In this document: piece by piece, positions 8,022 through 17,297 of the stretch
Layout: each line of letters opens with the position of its first letter
How positions within the stretch are numbered: the stretch's first letter is position 1
Assembly: GCA_050331095.1 (NCBI GenBank)
Contig: JBHJHE010000012.1
Span: 1-64,000 of the forward strand
Length of the DNA stretch: 64,000 bases
Direction: 5' to 3'
Source: MED-G105 sp050331095
GTDB taxonomy: Bacteria > Pseudomonadota > Alphaproteobacteria > Caulobacterales > Parvularculaceae
Notes under the pieces: model-generated
Databases searched by the model: none
What the model was told of the DNA's origin: nothing
What the model saw: only the letters and a program-made list of their open reading frames with translations
Translations under genes and position numbers: made by a program

Positions 8022-8801
8022 TCACGAGCGCGCCGCGTCGTCGACGGGCGCGGCCGTCGTCGGATAGCCGAGATCGTCCGGAATGCACACATAGTCGACG
8101 CCGTCGCGGCGTTCGGTCCAGGCCTCTATGGGGCGTACGGGCCGGCGCGCCGCGGCGTCGATGGCGCTCGCGCTCGTCTCGCTCAACGCCAGGAGCTGGA
8201 GCTTGCACAAGGTGGGGTGGATGATCCGCCGACGGCCGGAAATCGCGTCCGCGGCCGCCGTTGCGGGGGCGATCCAGAGCGCCTGCGCCGTCTCGACGCC
8301 GTCAGGACTCGGCGCCTGATAGACCGGCGCGGGCGCGATGAAGAACAAAGCGTCGAACCGGCGCGCCGCGCCTGGCGGGCCCACCCAGCGCGCAAAGGGC
8401 CTGAGGCCCCGCGCGTCAAGGCGCAAGCCCGCTTCGGCGAGGCTTCGGGAGAACCGGTCCGCGTCCGCCGCGATTGAGGCGCGGCGGGCGGCCATGAACG
8501 CCAAGCGGTTGGCGGTCGGCGGACGAGCGTCGGCGTCGACGGCGTTCAAAACGCCCGTTTCTTCGAACGTCTCGCGCAAGGCTGCGACGGCGGCCGTTGC
8601 AACGCCCTCCGCCGCCGGCAGGCCAAGCGCCATCTCGCGCCAGGCGGGGTCGCCGTCGCTCGGCGCGATGCGCCCGCCGGGAAAGGCGAGCGCGCCCGCT
8701 GCAAAGCGCATGTGCGCCGCCCGCTCCAGCATCAGCGCCTGAAAGTCCGGCGCGTCGCGCACGAAGACGACGCCGGCCGCAGGCGCGGGCCGCGCGCTCA
8801 C
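8022..8801 (-). CDS. NUDIX hydrolase
   Basis: About 259 residues starting at the GTG at 8801, whose GTGA overlaps the stop of the upstream membrane-protein gene and indicates translational coupling. The ATG at 8918 would lie inside that gene and add an arginine-rich out-of-frame stretch. The Nudix box is present in the form AVAALRETFEETGVL preceded by FAAGALAFPGGRI. Family members hydrolyse nucleoside diphosphates linked to another group (X); those with this longer architecture include CoA- and NADH-pyrophosphatase-like enzymes. The substrate cannot be named from sequence. Confidence 0.8.
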   Translation of the reverse strand: MSARPAPAAGVVFVRDAPDFQALMLERAAHMRFAAGALAFPGGRIAPSDGDPAWREMALGLPAAEGVATAAVAALRETFEETGVLNAVDADARPPTANRLAFMAARRASIAADADRFSRSLAEAGLRLDARGLRPFARWVGPPGAARRFDALFFIAPAPVYQAPSPDGVETAQALWIAPATAAADAISGRRRIIHPTLCKLQLLALSETSASAIDAAARRPVRPIEAWTERRDGVDYVCIPDDLGYPTTAAPVDDAARS

Positions 8802-9247
8802 TCGAAGAGGCCGGCGGACTTGTCGTCGGCGATCGGCGAGGCGTAGGTCCCGTTGCCGAGACGCACGGCGAGCCAGCCGCCGGCGCCGGACGCGACCGGC
8901 GCGGCGAGCGTCCTCCACCAGGGGTGCGGCAGGGAGATCAGGGTGAGAACGGTCATGCAGAACATGACGCCCGCCACGACCCAGGCCGCCGGCGCCCAGC
9001 GCCGCGCGCCGCGCAAGGCCGCGTAAGCTCCGCCAACCGCGCCGACGAACCAGCCGAGCACAACGAAAGCTTTCGCTTCGAACGGCAGGCGCGGCAGCGC
9101 CGCGGCAAGCGCCTCCGGATCCTTCAGGTCGATGTCAGCGGGCGGCGGATAAATCGCATGGCCAAGCATCTCGGTGAAAAAGACGAGGAGCGCGCCCGCA
9201 AGCACGCCAATGGCGACCGCCGCGACAGACCGGCCCATGCCGCGCAT
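8798..9247 (-). CDS. Small integral membrane protein of unknown function
   Basis: 149 residues with four hydrophobic segments (VAAVAIGVLAGALLVFFTEM, FVVLGWFVGAVGGAYAAL, AWVVAGVMFCMTVLTLISL and the APVASGAGGWLAV stretch). Similar four-segment hypothetical proteins occur in many proteobacteria; I cannot name a function. It lies between the GyrI-like gene (6 bases upstream) and the NUDIX gene (4-base overlap), so the three are probably one operon. Confidence 0.7.
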   Translation of the reverse strand: MRGMGRSVAAVAIGVLAGALLVFFTEMLGHAIYPPPADIDLKDPEALAAALPRLPFEAKAFVVLGWFVGAVGGAYAALRGARRWAPAAWVVAGVMFCMTVLTLISLPHPWWRTLAAPVASGAGGWLAVRLGNGTYASPIADDKSAGLFE

Positions 9248-9253
9248 CGCGCT

Positions 9254-9730
9254 TTACCCCTTCAGCGGCAGCCGGATCTCGGTCAACAGATCCGCTTCCG
9301 CCGTCTCGCCCGGATCGTTCAGATAGATCTCATAGGACTCGCCCGCTGCTTCGAGGCCGCCCGCTTTGACGTGGGCGAACAGCGCGTCGTAGGCCGCGCC
9401 GAGATCCTTGTACGGTCCTTTGTGCATGGTCTTGAGGGCGGGCCCCTCGGCCGTTCGCCAGATCGTCAGGCCGTCGAGGGCGGCGAGCTTCGCTGCGTCG
9501 GCCTTGGCGACGGGCTGGGAGACGTAAAGCGTCGGCGTGGCGGGCGGCAGGCCTTTGTAAGCGACCATAGGCGGACCAGCGGGCGCAACGCCGGCCGCGC
9601 CCAGCGCCGGCATGAGCGCCCCGAAGCCGTCGCCGATCGCCGCGCCGATGGCCGCCGGCTCCATCGCGCATTCCTTGACGACCGACACGACGGTCATCGG
9701 CGTTAGCTCCACGCGTTCGATGTCGGCCAT
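9254..9730 (-). CDS. GyrI-like/AraC effector-binding domain protein
   Basis: 158-residue stand-alone small-molecule-binding domain of the GyrI-like (SHS2-fold) superfamily. Supporting stretches are PMTVVSVVKECAMEPAAIG near the start, ALKTMHKGPYKDLGAAYDAL in the middle, and ESYEIYLNDPGET before the C-terminus, which match the usual pattern HxGPYxxL...YxxW...PxxE...E.YLNDP. Members bind hydrophobic ligands or act as hydrolases, or inhibit gyrase in E. coli SbmC. Which applies here is unknown. First gene of a likely three-gene operon with a membrane protein and a NUDIX hydrolase. Confidence 0.75.
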   Translation of the reverse strand: MADIERVELTPMTVVSVVKECAMEPAAIGAAIGDGFGALMPALGAAGVAPAGPPMVAYKGLPPATPTLYVSQPVAKADAAKLAALDGLTIWRTAEGPALKTMHKGPYKDLGAAYDALFAHVKAGGLEAAGESYEIYLNDPGETAEADLLTEIRLPLKG

Positions 9731-9757
9731 GCGCGCCCTCCTCGTCTGTATACGTTG

Positions 9758-11944
9758 TTAAGCGGCGTAGAGCGTCTCGCCCTTGCTCGCCATGTCGCGG
9801 AACGCCTGCGGCGGCGAGAACCGCGCGCCGTACTTCTGCGCCAGGCTCTCGGCTTTGCGCACGAAGGCCTCAGCGCCGATCGTGTCGATATGGCTCATCG
9901 GTCCGCCGGTCCAAGGGGCGAAGCCCCAACCAAAAATGGCCCCGAGGTCCGCGGTTTGCGGATCGTTGACGATGCCCTCGGCGTAACAGTGGGCGGCGGG
10001 TATGAGCTGTGCGTAAAGCAGGCGCTCCTTCGCCTCGTCGAGGCTCGGCTGGTCGTCGGCGAGCGGATAATACTCCGCGACGCCGGGCCATAGCGCTTTC
10101 TTCCCGCCGTCCGGGTAGTCGTAGAATCCGCCGCCGGATTTGCGGCCCTTTCGGCCGAGCTCTTTGACCATTTTCTCGAGAAAATCCTCGATCCCGGTCG
10201 GCTTGTAGTCGTCGCCGGCGAGCTTTTTCTCCGCCTCGACGAGCATGAGCCCAAGTTCGAGCGAGGTTTCGTCCGCGAGCGCCAGGGGGCCGACGGGCAT
10301 GCCAAGCTGCTTGGCGGCGTTTTCGATCAAGGCCGGTTTGACGCCGTCCTTCACCATCAACATCGCCTCGTTGAGATAGGGCGGCACGACGCGGTTCGTG
10401 TAGAAACCGCGCACGTCTTTCACGACGATCGGCGTTTTCCTGATCAGCTTGACGTAGTCGAGAGCCGTCGCGAGGGCTTTGTCGCCGCTCTTCTCGCCTG
10501 GAATGACTTCGACGAGCGGCATTTTATCGACCGGCGAGAAGAAGTGGATGCCGATGAATTGGTCCGGCCGCTCGGAATTCTTCGCCAGTCCGGTGATCGG
10601 CAGGGTTGAGGTGTTCGACGCGAAAATGACGTCGGGGCGGATCGCCGCTTCCGTTTTCTTGATCACGTCGGCCTTGATGTCCGCGTCCTCGAACACCGCC
10701 TCCACGATCAGGTCGACGTCCTTCAGGTCGGCGTAGTCCGCTGTCGGATGAATGCGGGCGAGGAGCGCCTCGCCTTTCTCCTTCGTCGTCTTGCCCCGGG
10801 AGACGCCTTTTTCGACGATCCCCTGGGAGTACGCCTTGCCTTTTTCGGCGGCTGCGACGTCGCGGTCGAGGAGGACGACCTCGGCCCCGGCCTTCGCAGA
10901 GACATAGGCGATGCCGGCCCCCATCATCCCCGCGCCGAGAACGCCGATCTTCCTCAACTCCGAAGCCGGAACGTCTTTCGGTCGGCGTTCGCCCTTCTCC
11001 GCCGCCTGCTTGTTGATGAAAAGCGTGCGGATCATGTTCTTCGCCTGGGGGCTCGTGACGAGCTTGGTGAAGTATTTCGACTCAACGCGCAGCCCGGTGT
11101 CGATCGGCACGATAGAGCCTTCGTACATGGCCGAAAGGATGTACTGGACCGCCGGATAATTGTGCTGCGTTTCGCGCTGAGCCATGGCGTTCGCCGCCAT
11201 GAAGAATTGAACCGACTTCGGGTTCATCGCGCCGCCGCCGCCGGGGAACTTGAAGCCTTTTTGGTCCCAGGGCTGAACGAATTTCGGGTTCGCCTTGACC
11301 CATTCCTTCGCCTTGGCGACGAGATCCGCGGCGGGAATCACTTCGTGCACGATGTTTTGCGCCAGCGCGGTCTTGGCGTCGATCGGTTTGCCCTGCGTCG
11401 CCAGCATGGCGGCGTTCTGGAGGCCCGCCATGCGCGGCAGGCGCTGAGTGCCGCCGCCGCCGCACAGGAGCCCGACCTGCACCTCGGGCACGCCGAGCTG
11501 GATCTTCGGGTCGTCGGCGACGAAGACGCGGTGGCAGGCGATCGCAAGCTCGAGCCCGCCGCCAAGGGCGAGGCCGTTCACCGCGGCCGCGACGGGCTTT
11601 GCGTGCGCGACGCCCTTGCCGAGGTCCTTCGCCGACTTGCCGCCGGTCTCCATCTTACGCAGGACGCGGTTCAAGCGAAACGAGCCTTCGAACGCGGCGG
11701 CCATGTCGGAGGCGTCGGCTTCGGCCAGCATACGCAGGTCCGCGCCGGCGAGAAACCCGGACGATTTGCCCGACGTGATCACAAGACCCTTCATCGCGTC
11801 GTCGACGACGAAAGCGTCCACGAATTTCTCGAACTCGTCGATAAGGGCCGCATTCCAGACGTTCATCGACTGGCCCGGCAGGTCGATGGTCAGTAGCGCA
11901 ATCCCGTCGCTGTCGACGTCCACGGAGAATGTTTCGTAGGTCAT
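9758..11944 (-). CDS. fadJ: Fatty-acid oxidation multifunctional protein: enoyl-CoA hydratase / 3-hydroxyacyl-CoA dehydrogenase
   Basis: 728-residue bifunctional beta-oxidation enzyme. Residues about 1-200 are a crotonase domain (GFLAGADLRML, and AVNGLALGGGLELAIACH that forms the oxyanion hole and carries the catalytic Glu region). Residues about 330-510 are the NAD-binding domain (IGVLGAGMMGAGIAYVSAKA; FASNTSTLPITGLA; GIHFFSPVDKMPLVEVI), and the C-terminus has the two 3HCDH helical domains. It hydrates enoyl-CoA and oxidises 3-hydroxyacyl-CoA. The thiolase needed for the next step is encoded directly upstream on the same strand (start 13287, end 12076), 131 bases away. FadB and FadJ types are hard to separate by eye, so the symbol is approximate. 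Confidence 0.92.
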   Translation of the reverse strand: MTYETFSVDVDSDGIALLTIDLPGQSMNVWNAALIDEFEKFVDAFVVDDAMKGLVITSGKSSGFLAGADLRMLAEADASDMAAAFEGSFRLNRVLRKMETGGKSAKDLGKGVAHAKPVAAAVNGLALGGGLELAIACHRVFVADDPKIQLGVPEVQVGLLCGGGGTQRLPRMAGLQNAAMLATQGKPIDAKTALAQNIVHEVIPAADLVAKAKEWVKANPKFVQPWDQKGFKFPGGGGAMNPKSVQFFMAANAMAQRETQHNYPAVQYILSAMYEGSIVPIDTGLRVESKYFTKLVTSPQAKNMIRTLFINKQAAEKGERRPKDVPASELRKIGVLGAGMMGAGIAYVSAKAGAEVVLLDRDVAAAEKGKAYSQGIVEKGVSRGKTTKEKGEALLARIHPTADYADLKDVDLIVEAVFEDADIKADVIKKTEAAIRPDVIFASNTSTLPITGLAKNSERPDQFIGIHFFSPVDKMPLVEVIPGEKSGDKALATALDYVKLIRKTPIVVKDVRGFYTNRVVPPYLNEAMLMVKDGVKPALIENAAKQLGMPVGPLALADETSLELGLMLVEAEKKLAGDDYKPTGIEDFLEKMVKELGRKGRKSGGGFYDYPDGGKKALWPGVAEYYPLADDQPSLDEAKERLLYAQLIPAAHCYAEGIVNDPQTADLGAIFGWGFAPWTGGPMSHIDTIGAEAFVRKAESLAQKYGARFSPPQAFRDMASKGETLYAA

Positions 11945-12075
11945 TGGATGCGGTCTCCTATCGAAGAATTTCGGACGTCAAATCAAACAGTTCAGAAACG
12001 CGCCAATTGGGGCTCGGGCGACGACGCCGTGCCCGTCAGCGAAAAACTTCCGCAGTCGGCGCACGTCGGTTCGCC

Positions 12076-13287
12076 CTAGTTGACCCGTTCGATGATCGTC
12101 GCCGTGCCCATGCCGGCGCCGATGCACAGCGTCACGAGCGAGGTTTCTTTGTTCGAGCGTTCGAGCTCGTCGACCATGGTGCCGAGGATCATCGCGCCCG
12201 TCGCGCCGAGGGGGTGGCCCATGGCGATGGCCCCGCCATTGACGTTGATTTCATCGTGGTCGACGCCGAGCGCCTGCATGAAGCGCAGGACGACCGACGC
12301 GAAAGCCTCGTTAAGTTCCCAAAGATCGATGTCGTTCTTGTCCATGCCGGCGCGCTTCAGGACCTTTTTCGCGGCGTCCTCCGGCCCCGTCAGCATGATC
12401 GTCGGCTCCGAGCCGATCGAGGCGGCGGCGACGATCCGCGCGCGGGGCTTGATCCCGAGTTTCTCGCCGATCTCCTTGTTGCCGATGAGGACCGCGGCCG
12501 CGCCGTCGACGATGCCCGACGAGTTGCCGGCGTGGTGGACGTGGTCGATCTCCGCAAACTCCGGGTACTTCTGAAGCGCGACGGAATCGAAGCCGAACTG
12601 CTGGCCCATCAACGCGAACGAGGGCTGGAGCGCACCGAGGCTCTGCATGTCCGTTTGTGGGCGGACGGTTTCGTCACGGTCGAGAACGGTCTCGCCGATG
12701 ACGTCCTTCACCGGGTGGATCGACTTTTCGAACCGCCGCTCCTCCCACGATTTCGCAGCGCGCCTCTGACTTTCGACGGCGTAGGCGTCGGCGTCGTCGC
12801 GGCTGATGCCGTACTTCGTGGCGATGAGGTCGGCCGAAACGCCCTGGGGCACGAAGTACGTTGCGAACGCCGCCGCGGGGTCCGCCGGCCAGGCGCCGCC
12901 GTCGGAGCCCATGGGCACCCGCGACATCGCCTCGACGCCGCCGCCGATCGTCAGGTCCGCCTCGCCGGCCTTCACCTTCGCCGCGGCGATGTTCACCGCC
13001 TCGAGGCCGGAGGCGCAGAACCGGTTCACCTGAATGCCCGACGTCGTCTGCGGATAGCCCGCCATCAACACCGCCGTGCGCGTGACGACGGCCCCCTGCT
13101 CGCCCACGGGCGAAACGCAGCCGAAGGCGACGTCCTCAATTTCCGCGGCGTCGATTTCGTTTCGGTCTCGAACCGCCGCCAGCACCTGCGCGGCGAGTTC
13201 GACGGGCGTGATCTCATGGAGCGCGCCGTCGCTCTTGCCTTTCCCGCGCGGCGTGCGGACGGCGTCGTAAACGTATGCCTCGGTCAT
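12076..13287 (-). CDS. fadA: Acetyl-CoA C-acyltransferase (thiolase)
   Basis: 403-residue thiolase from the ATG at 13287, where the typical N-terminus MTEAYVYDAVRTPRGKGKSD begins; upstream in-frame sequence is not thiolase-like. The nucleophilic cysteine lies in NRFCASGLEAVN, the histidine in GGAIAMGHPLGATGA, and the second cysteine in LCIGAGMGTA. It cleaves 3-ketoacyl-CoA to acetyl-CoA and a shortened acyl-CoA, acting with the fadJ-like enzyme immediately downstream. Divergent from putA, with about 250 bases between, which must hold both promoters; I see no clear operator there. Stop is TAG. Confidence 0.92.
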   Translation of the reverse strand: MTEAYVYDAVRTPRGKGKSDGALHEITPVELAAQVLAAVRDRNEIDAAEIEDVAFGCVSPVGEQGAVVTRTAVLMAGYPQTTSGIQVNRFCASGLEAVNIAAAKVKAGEADLTIGGGVEAMSRVPMGSDGGAWPADPAAAFATYFVPQGVSADLIATKYGISRDDADAYAVESQRRAAKSWEERRFEKSIHPVKDVIGETVLDRDETVRPQTDMQSLGALQPSFALMGQQFGFDSVALQKYPEFAEIDHVHHAGNSSGIVDGAAAVLIGNKEIGEKLGIKPRARIVAAASIGSEPTIMLTGPEDAAKKVLKRAGMDKNDIDLWELNEAFASVVLRFMQALGVDHDEINVNGGAIAMGHPLGATGAMILGTMVDELERSNKETSLVTLCIGAGMGTATIIERVN

Positions 13288-13535
13288 GGCGGCGTATCCT
13301 CTTCCCGTGAACCCGCGCCGCAGCGCGCTTCGCCGTAGGTACGGCGCGGCCCCAGCCGTTGCAACGATGCAGCGCAGCACGCTTAACCCTCTGCGATCTC
13401 TACGGTTTTTCGGCGTTGTCAGCGCCGCTCCGGCCCCTGCGGCGTCCCGTCGCCGTGGCCCGGAGCGCGCCATGACAGCGCGACGCAGTTGCTCTATCAG
13501 CCGCCCGACGAGAGCCGGCGACAAAGGAGCCTCAG

Positions 13536-16500
13536 ATGGTCGCATTGTCGACATCCGCCCCGCGAGACCTCGATGCGCTTCGCCGCGAGATCCGCGCCCA
13601 TACGCTCGCCGACGAGAGCGCCCTCGCCGAGCGACTGTGCGAGATGGCGGACATCGGGACCGATCGCCGACGCCGCGCGCAAGAGGCCGCGGCGTCTTTC
13701 GTCGAAAGCGCGCGCGCGAATGCCGACCGCTCAAGCCTCATCGACAAGTTCTTGCAGGAATACGGGCTTTCGACCGCCGAGGGCGTCACGCTGATGCGGC
13801 TCGCCGAGGCGCTTTTGCGCACGCCCGACGCGGCGACCGCCGACGCCCTCATCAAAGACAAAGTCGAGGTCGGCGATTGGTCCGCCCACGTTGGCAAGAG
13901 CCGGTTCCCGCTCGTCAACTTTTCGACGCGTGGTTTGATGATCGCCGCCGCCTGGCTCGACGAGGTGGAGCCCCGCGGGGCCGGCGGCAAGCTCGCCAAA
14001 TCGACGAAGGACATCTTGGACCGCGTCGGCGACCCGGTGATCCGCGCCGCCGTCGGCCAGGCGATGCGCATAATGGGCGAGCACTTCGTCCTTGGCGAGA
14101 CGATCGCCGAGGCGTTCCAGCGCGGTCGAGCCTTCGCGAAAGAAGGCTACGCGTTCTCTTTCGACATGCTGGGCGAAGCCGCGCTGACCGCCGAGGATGC
14201 GGCGAAGTTCTATCGCGAGTACGACGGCGCCATCGCCGCGATCGCCAGGGTCGCGTCGGGGCCCGACGTCGCGACCAACCCCGGCATCTCCGTCAAGCTC
14301 TCCGCGCTCCATCCGCGCTACGAATACGCCAAGCGCCAACGCGTGCAGCAGGAGCTCGTCGCCCGCGTCAAAGCCCTCGCCGTCAAGGCGCGAGAGGCCA
14401 ATATCGGTTTCAATATCGATGCGGAGGAGGCCGAGCGGCTCGATCTCTCCCTCGACATCATCGAAGCCCTCGCCCGCGACGCCGATCTCGCCGACTGGGA
14501 CGGGCTCGGCGTCGTCGTCCAGGCCTATCAGCGTCGCGCGACCTTCACGCTCGAGTGGCTCGCCGCCCTCGCCCGCGACGCCGAGCGCAAGCTGATGGTT
14601 CGTCTCGTGAAGGGCGCTTACTGGGACGCGGAGATCAAGCGCGCGCAGGTTCTGGGCCTTGAGAGCTATCCTGTGTTCACGCGCAAGGCCCTGACGGACG
14701 TCAGCTATCTCGCCTGCGCGCGGGTCCTCATTGACAACGCCGACGTCATCTATCCCCAGTTCGCGACCCACAACGCCGTTTCGGCCGCCATGGTCGAAGA
14801 GATGGCGGGCGATGCGCCCCACGAATTGCAACGGCTCCACGGCATGGGCGAGGCGCTCCACGACCGGCTCGTCGCCGACGGGCGCCGCTCGCGCATCTAC
14901 GCCCCCGTGGGCGGCCACAAGGAGCTGCTGCCCTATCTCGTGCGCCGGCTCCTTGAGAACGGCGCCAACTCTTCCTTCGTAAACCAACTGATTGACCCGG
15001 ATCTTTCCGTCGAGGCGATCATCACCGATCCGATCGACGCCGTGCGGGTGCTCGACGATCCGTCCCACCACAAAATTCCGGACCCGCGGGATCTCTTCAG
15101 CGGCATGCGCCTCTCCGCCGAGGGCTGGGACTTCTGCGAGCCCGACATCGCCGAGACGCTGGAGACGGCCGTCTCCGCCACGCGGACGATCGCCGAGGAA
15201 GACGGCGAGCCCGTGATCAACCCGGCCGACGGCGCGATTGTCGGCTATGTGCGCCTCGCGGGCGCCGACGACGTCGACGCGGCCTGCAAGGCGGCCAAAA
15301 AGGCGGCCGGGCCTTGGGGCGCGCGGCCGCCGGCGGAACGCGCCGACATCCTGCGCCGGGCCGCGGACGCCCTTGAGGCGAGCGCGCCCGGCTTTATGCG
15401 CCTCGCCGCGCAAGAGGCGGGCAAGACGATCCCGGACGGCATCGCCGAAGTGCGCGAGGCGGTCGACTTCCTGCGCTTCTACGCCGACGGCGCCGAAGCG
15501 CTTGACGATGCCGGCGGGCCATTGGGCGTCGTCGCCTGCATCAGCCCGTGGAATTTTCCGCTGGCGATCTTTTTGGGCCAGGTTTCCGCCGCCCTCGCCG
15601 CCGGCAACGCCGTGCTCGCGAAGCCCGCAGAACAGACGCCGCTGATCGCTAAAGCGGCGGTCGACGTCCTCTATGACGCCGGCGTGCCGTCCGACGTTCT
15701 GCATTTCCTGCCGGGCGATGGACCGACCGTGGGCGGACCGCTCGTCACGCACCCGGCCGTCGACGCCGTCGTCTTCACCGGATCGACCGCCACCGCGAAG
15801 ATCATCGCCCGGTCCCTCGTCGAGGCCGGCAAGCCCGACGCGCCGCTCATTGCGGAAACCGGCGGGATCAACGCCATGGTCATCGATTCAACCGCGCTTA
15901 TGGAGCAGGCGGTGAAGGACGTCGTCGCCTCGGCCTTCCAGAGCGCCGGCCAGCGATGCTCCGCCTGTCGCGTCGTCTGCGTGCAAGCCGACGTCGCCGA
16001 CCGCTTCTACGGGATGCTCGCCGGCGCCATGGCCGAGCTCAGCGTCGGCGACCCGACGCGTCTCAGCGCCGACGTCGGCCCCGTCATCGACGCCGAGGCG
16101 AAGGATACGATCGGCGCCGCCATCGCGCGTCTGCGGCTCGAAGGCCGGCTCGTCGCCGAAGCACCGCCCGGCGGCGCGGAAAGCGGGCTCTTCGTGCGGC
16201 CCATCGCCTTTGAGGTCGACAGCCTCTCCTCCGTCCACGAAGAGATTTTCGGGCCGGTGCTTCAGTGCGTCCGCTTCAAGGCCGCTGATCTCATCGCGCT
16301 CGTCGAGGAGGTCAACGGCCTCGGCTACGGGCTCACGCTCGGCATCCACACACGCATCGACGAGACCATGCGCGCGATCGTCTCCCGCGCCAGGGTCGGC
16401 AACATCTACGTCAACCGCAACCAGATCGGCGCGGTCGTTGGCGTACAGCCTTTCGGCGGCGAGGCGCTCTCCGGCACCGGCCCCAAGGCCGGCGGGCCGC

Positions 16501-17213
16501 ATTACCTCGACGCCCTCCGCCGCCCACTCGAGGGCGCCATCGCCGAGGGCGCCTTCTCCGTGGACGACGAAACGCCGGCGCTGCTCGAGCAACTGCTGGC
16601 GCGCGCTTTCGACGCCTATGCGGAGTGGCGGCGCAGTGAGACCCGGCCCGAGACGTTGCTGCGCGCCGCGGCGGGCGCCGGCGACGAGCGCGCGGCGGCG
16701 GTCCTGCGTCGCGCCGCGGGCCTCGCGCGTGAGGCGGACTTTCGCGTCGCGCTGCCCGGGCCGACCGGCGAATCGAATGCGCTCGCCCTGCGCGGACGCG
16801 GGATCGTCGCCTGTCTCGGTCCGGACCTCGACGGCCTCGGCGAACAGTTGGCGAAGTCGATTGCGCTCGGCAATGCGGTCGTCTGCGACCGGACCGTGGG
16901 GGGAGGACTAGCGGACCATCTCGCCAGCGCGCTCGACGGCGCCGGCGCGCCGGAGGGCCTCGTCGCCGCGCTCGGGCTCACGGGAGGCGCGCCCCGCGCG
17001 CTCCTCCTCGATGACCGACTGCGCGCCGTCGCGTATGATGGAGACGCCGGCGGCTGCGCCGCGCTCGGCGACGTCCTCGCGCGTCGCGACGGGCCGATCG
17101 CGCCGCGCCTGGCCGCCGGGGACGCGCCGTGGCGCTACGGCGTCGAGCGGACCTTAACCATAAATACGACCGCCGCCGGCGGCGACGTGCGCCTGCTCGC
17201 CCTCGCGGATTAG
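13536..17213 (+). CDS. putA: Bifunctional proline dehydrogenase / L-glutamate gamma-semialdehyde dehydrogenase
   Basis: 1225-residue enzyme that oxidises proline to glutamate in two steps with substrate channelling. The PRODH barrel (about 150-470) has LVKGAYWDAEIKRAQ and YPQFATHNA. The aldehyde dehydrogenase domain (about 560-1010) has ISPWNFPLAIFLGQVSAAL, AETGGINAM and the catalytic cysteine in SAGQRCSACRVV. A third, ALDH-like C-terminal domain of about 200 residues follows, as in the long PutA of Sinorhizobium meliloti (about 1224 residues). There is no ribbon-helix-helix DNA-binding domain at the N-terminus, so this PutA is not an autorepressor. An AAGGAG precedes the ATG. No putR-like regulator or proline transporter gene is adjacent. 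Ends in TAG. Confidence 0.96.
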   Translation: MVALSTSAPRDLDALRREIRAHTLADESALAERLCEMADIGTDRRRRAQEAAASFVESARANADRSSLIDKFLQEYGLSTAEGVTLMRLAEALLRTPDAATADALIKDKVEVGDWSAHVGKSRFPLVNFSTRGLMIAAAWLDEVEPRGAGGKLAKSTKDILDRVGDPVIRAAVGQAMRIMGEHFVLGETIAEAFQRGRAFAKEGYAFSFDMLGEAALTAEDAAKFYREYDGAIAAIARVASGPDVATNPGISVKLSALHPRYEYAKRQRVQQELVARVKALAVKAREANIGFNIDAEEAERLDLSLDIIEALARDADLADWDGLGVVVQAYQRRATFTLEWLAALARDAERKLMVRLVKGAYWDAEIKRAQVLGLESYPVFTRKALTDVSYLACARVLIDNADVIYPQFATHNAVSAAMVEEMAGDAPHELQRLHGMGEALHDRLVADGRRSRIYAPVGGHKELLPYLVRRLLENGANSSFVNQLIDPDLSVEAIITDPIDAVRVLDDPSHHKIPDPRDLFSGMRLSAEGWDFCEPDIAETLETAVSATRTIAEEDGEPVINPADGAIVGYVRLAGADDVDAACKAAKKAAGPWGARPPAERADILRRAADALEASAPGFMRLAAQEAGKTIPDGIAEVREAVDFLRFYADGAEALDDAGGPLGVVACISPWNFPLAIFLGQVSAALAAGNAVLAKPAEQTPLIAKAAVDVLYDAGVPSDVLHFLPGDGPTVGGPLVTHPAVDAVVFTGSTATAKIIARSLVEAGKPDAPLIAETGGINAMVIDSTALMEQAVKDVVASAFQSAGQRCSACRVVCVQADVADRFYGMLAGAMAELSVGDPTRLSADVGPVIDAEAKDTIGAAIARLRLEGRLVAEAPPGGAESGLFVRPIAFEVDSLSSVHEEIFGPVLQCVRFKAADLIALVEEVNGLGYGLTLGIHTRIDETMRAIVSRARVGNIYVNRNQIGAVVGVQPFGGEALSGTGPKAGGPHYLDALRRPLEGAIAEGAFSVDDETPALLEQLLARAFDAYAEWRRSETRPETLLRAAAGAGDERAAAVLRRAAGLAREADFRVALPGPTGESNALALRGRGIVACLGPDLDGLGEQLAKSIALGNAVVCDRTVGGGLADHLASALDGAGAPEGLVAALGLTGGAPRALLLDDRLRAVAYDGDAGGCAALGDVLARRDGPIAPRLAAGDAPWRYGVERTLTINTTAAGGDVRLLALAD

Positions 17214-17297
17214 GGCCCGCGGCGCGCCTTTCGCCGCGCGCGCGGAGCGGCTCGCCGCTCGCGCGTTGCGCGCGCCCGCCGTCACGGAGATGGTCTG

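Noticed and set aside
13731..15752. Long open frame of 673 codons on the minus strand across putA
   Set aside because: It mirrors the codon structure of putA in GC-rich DNA, has no recognisable domain and is rich in Arg/Ala/Val/Gly, as are similar frames opposite many genes here.
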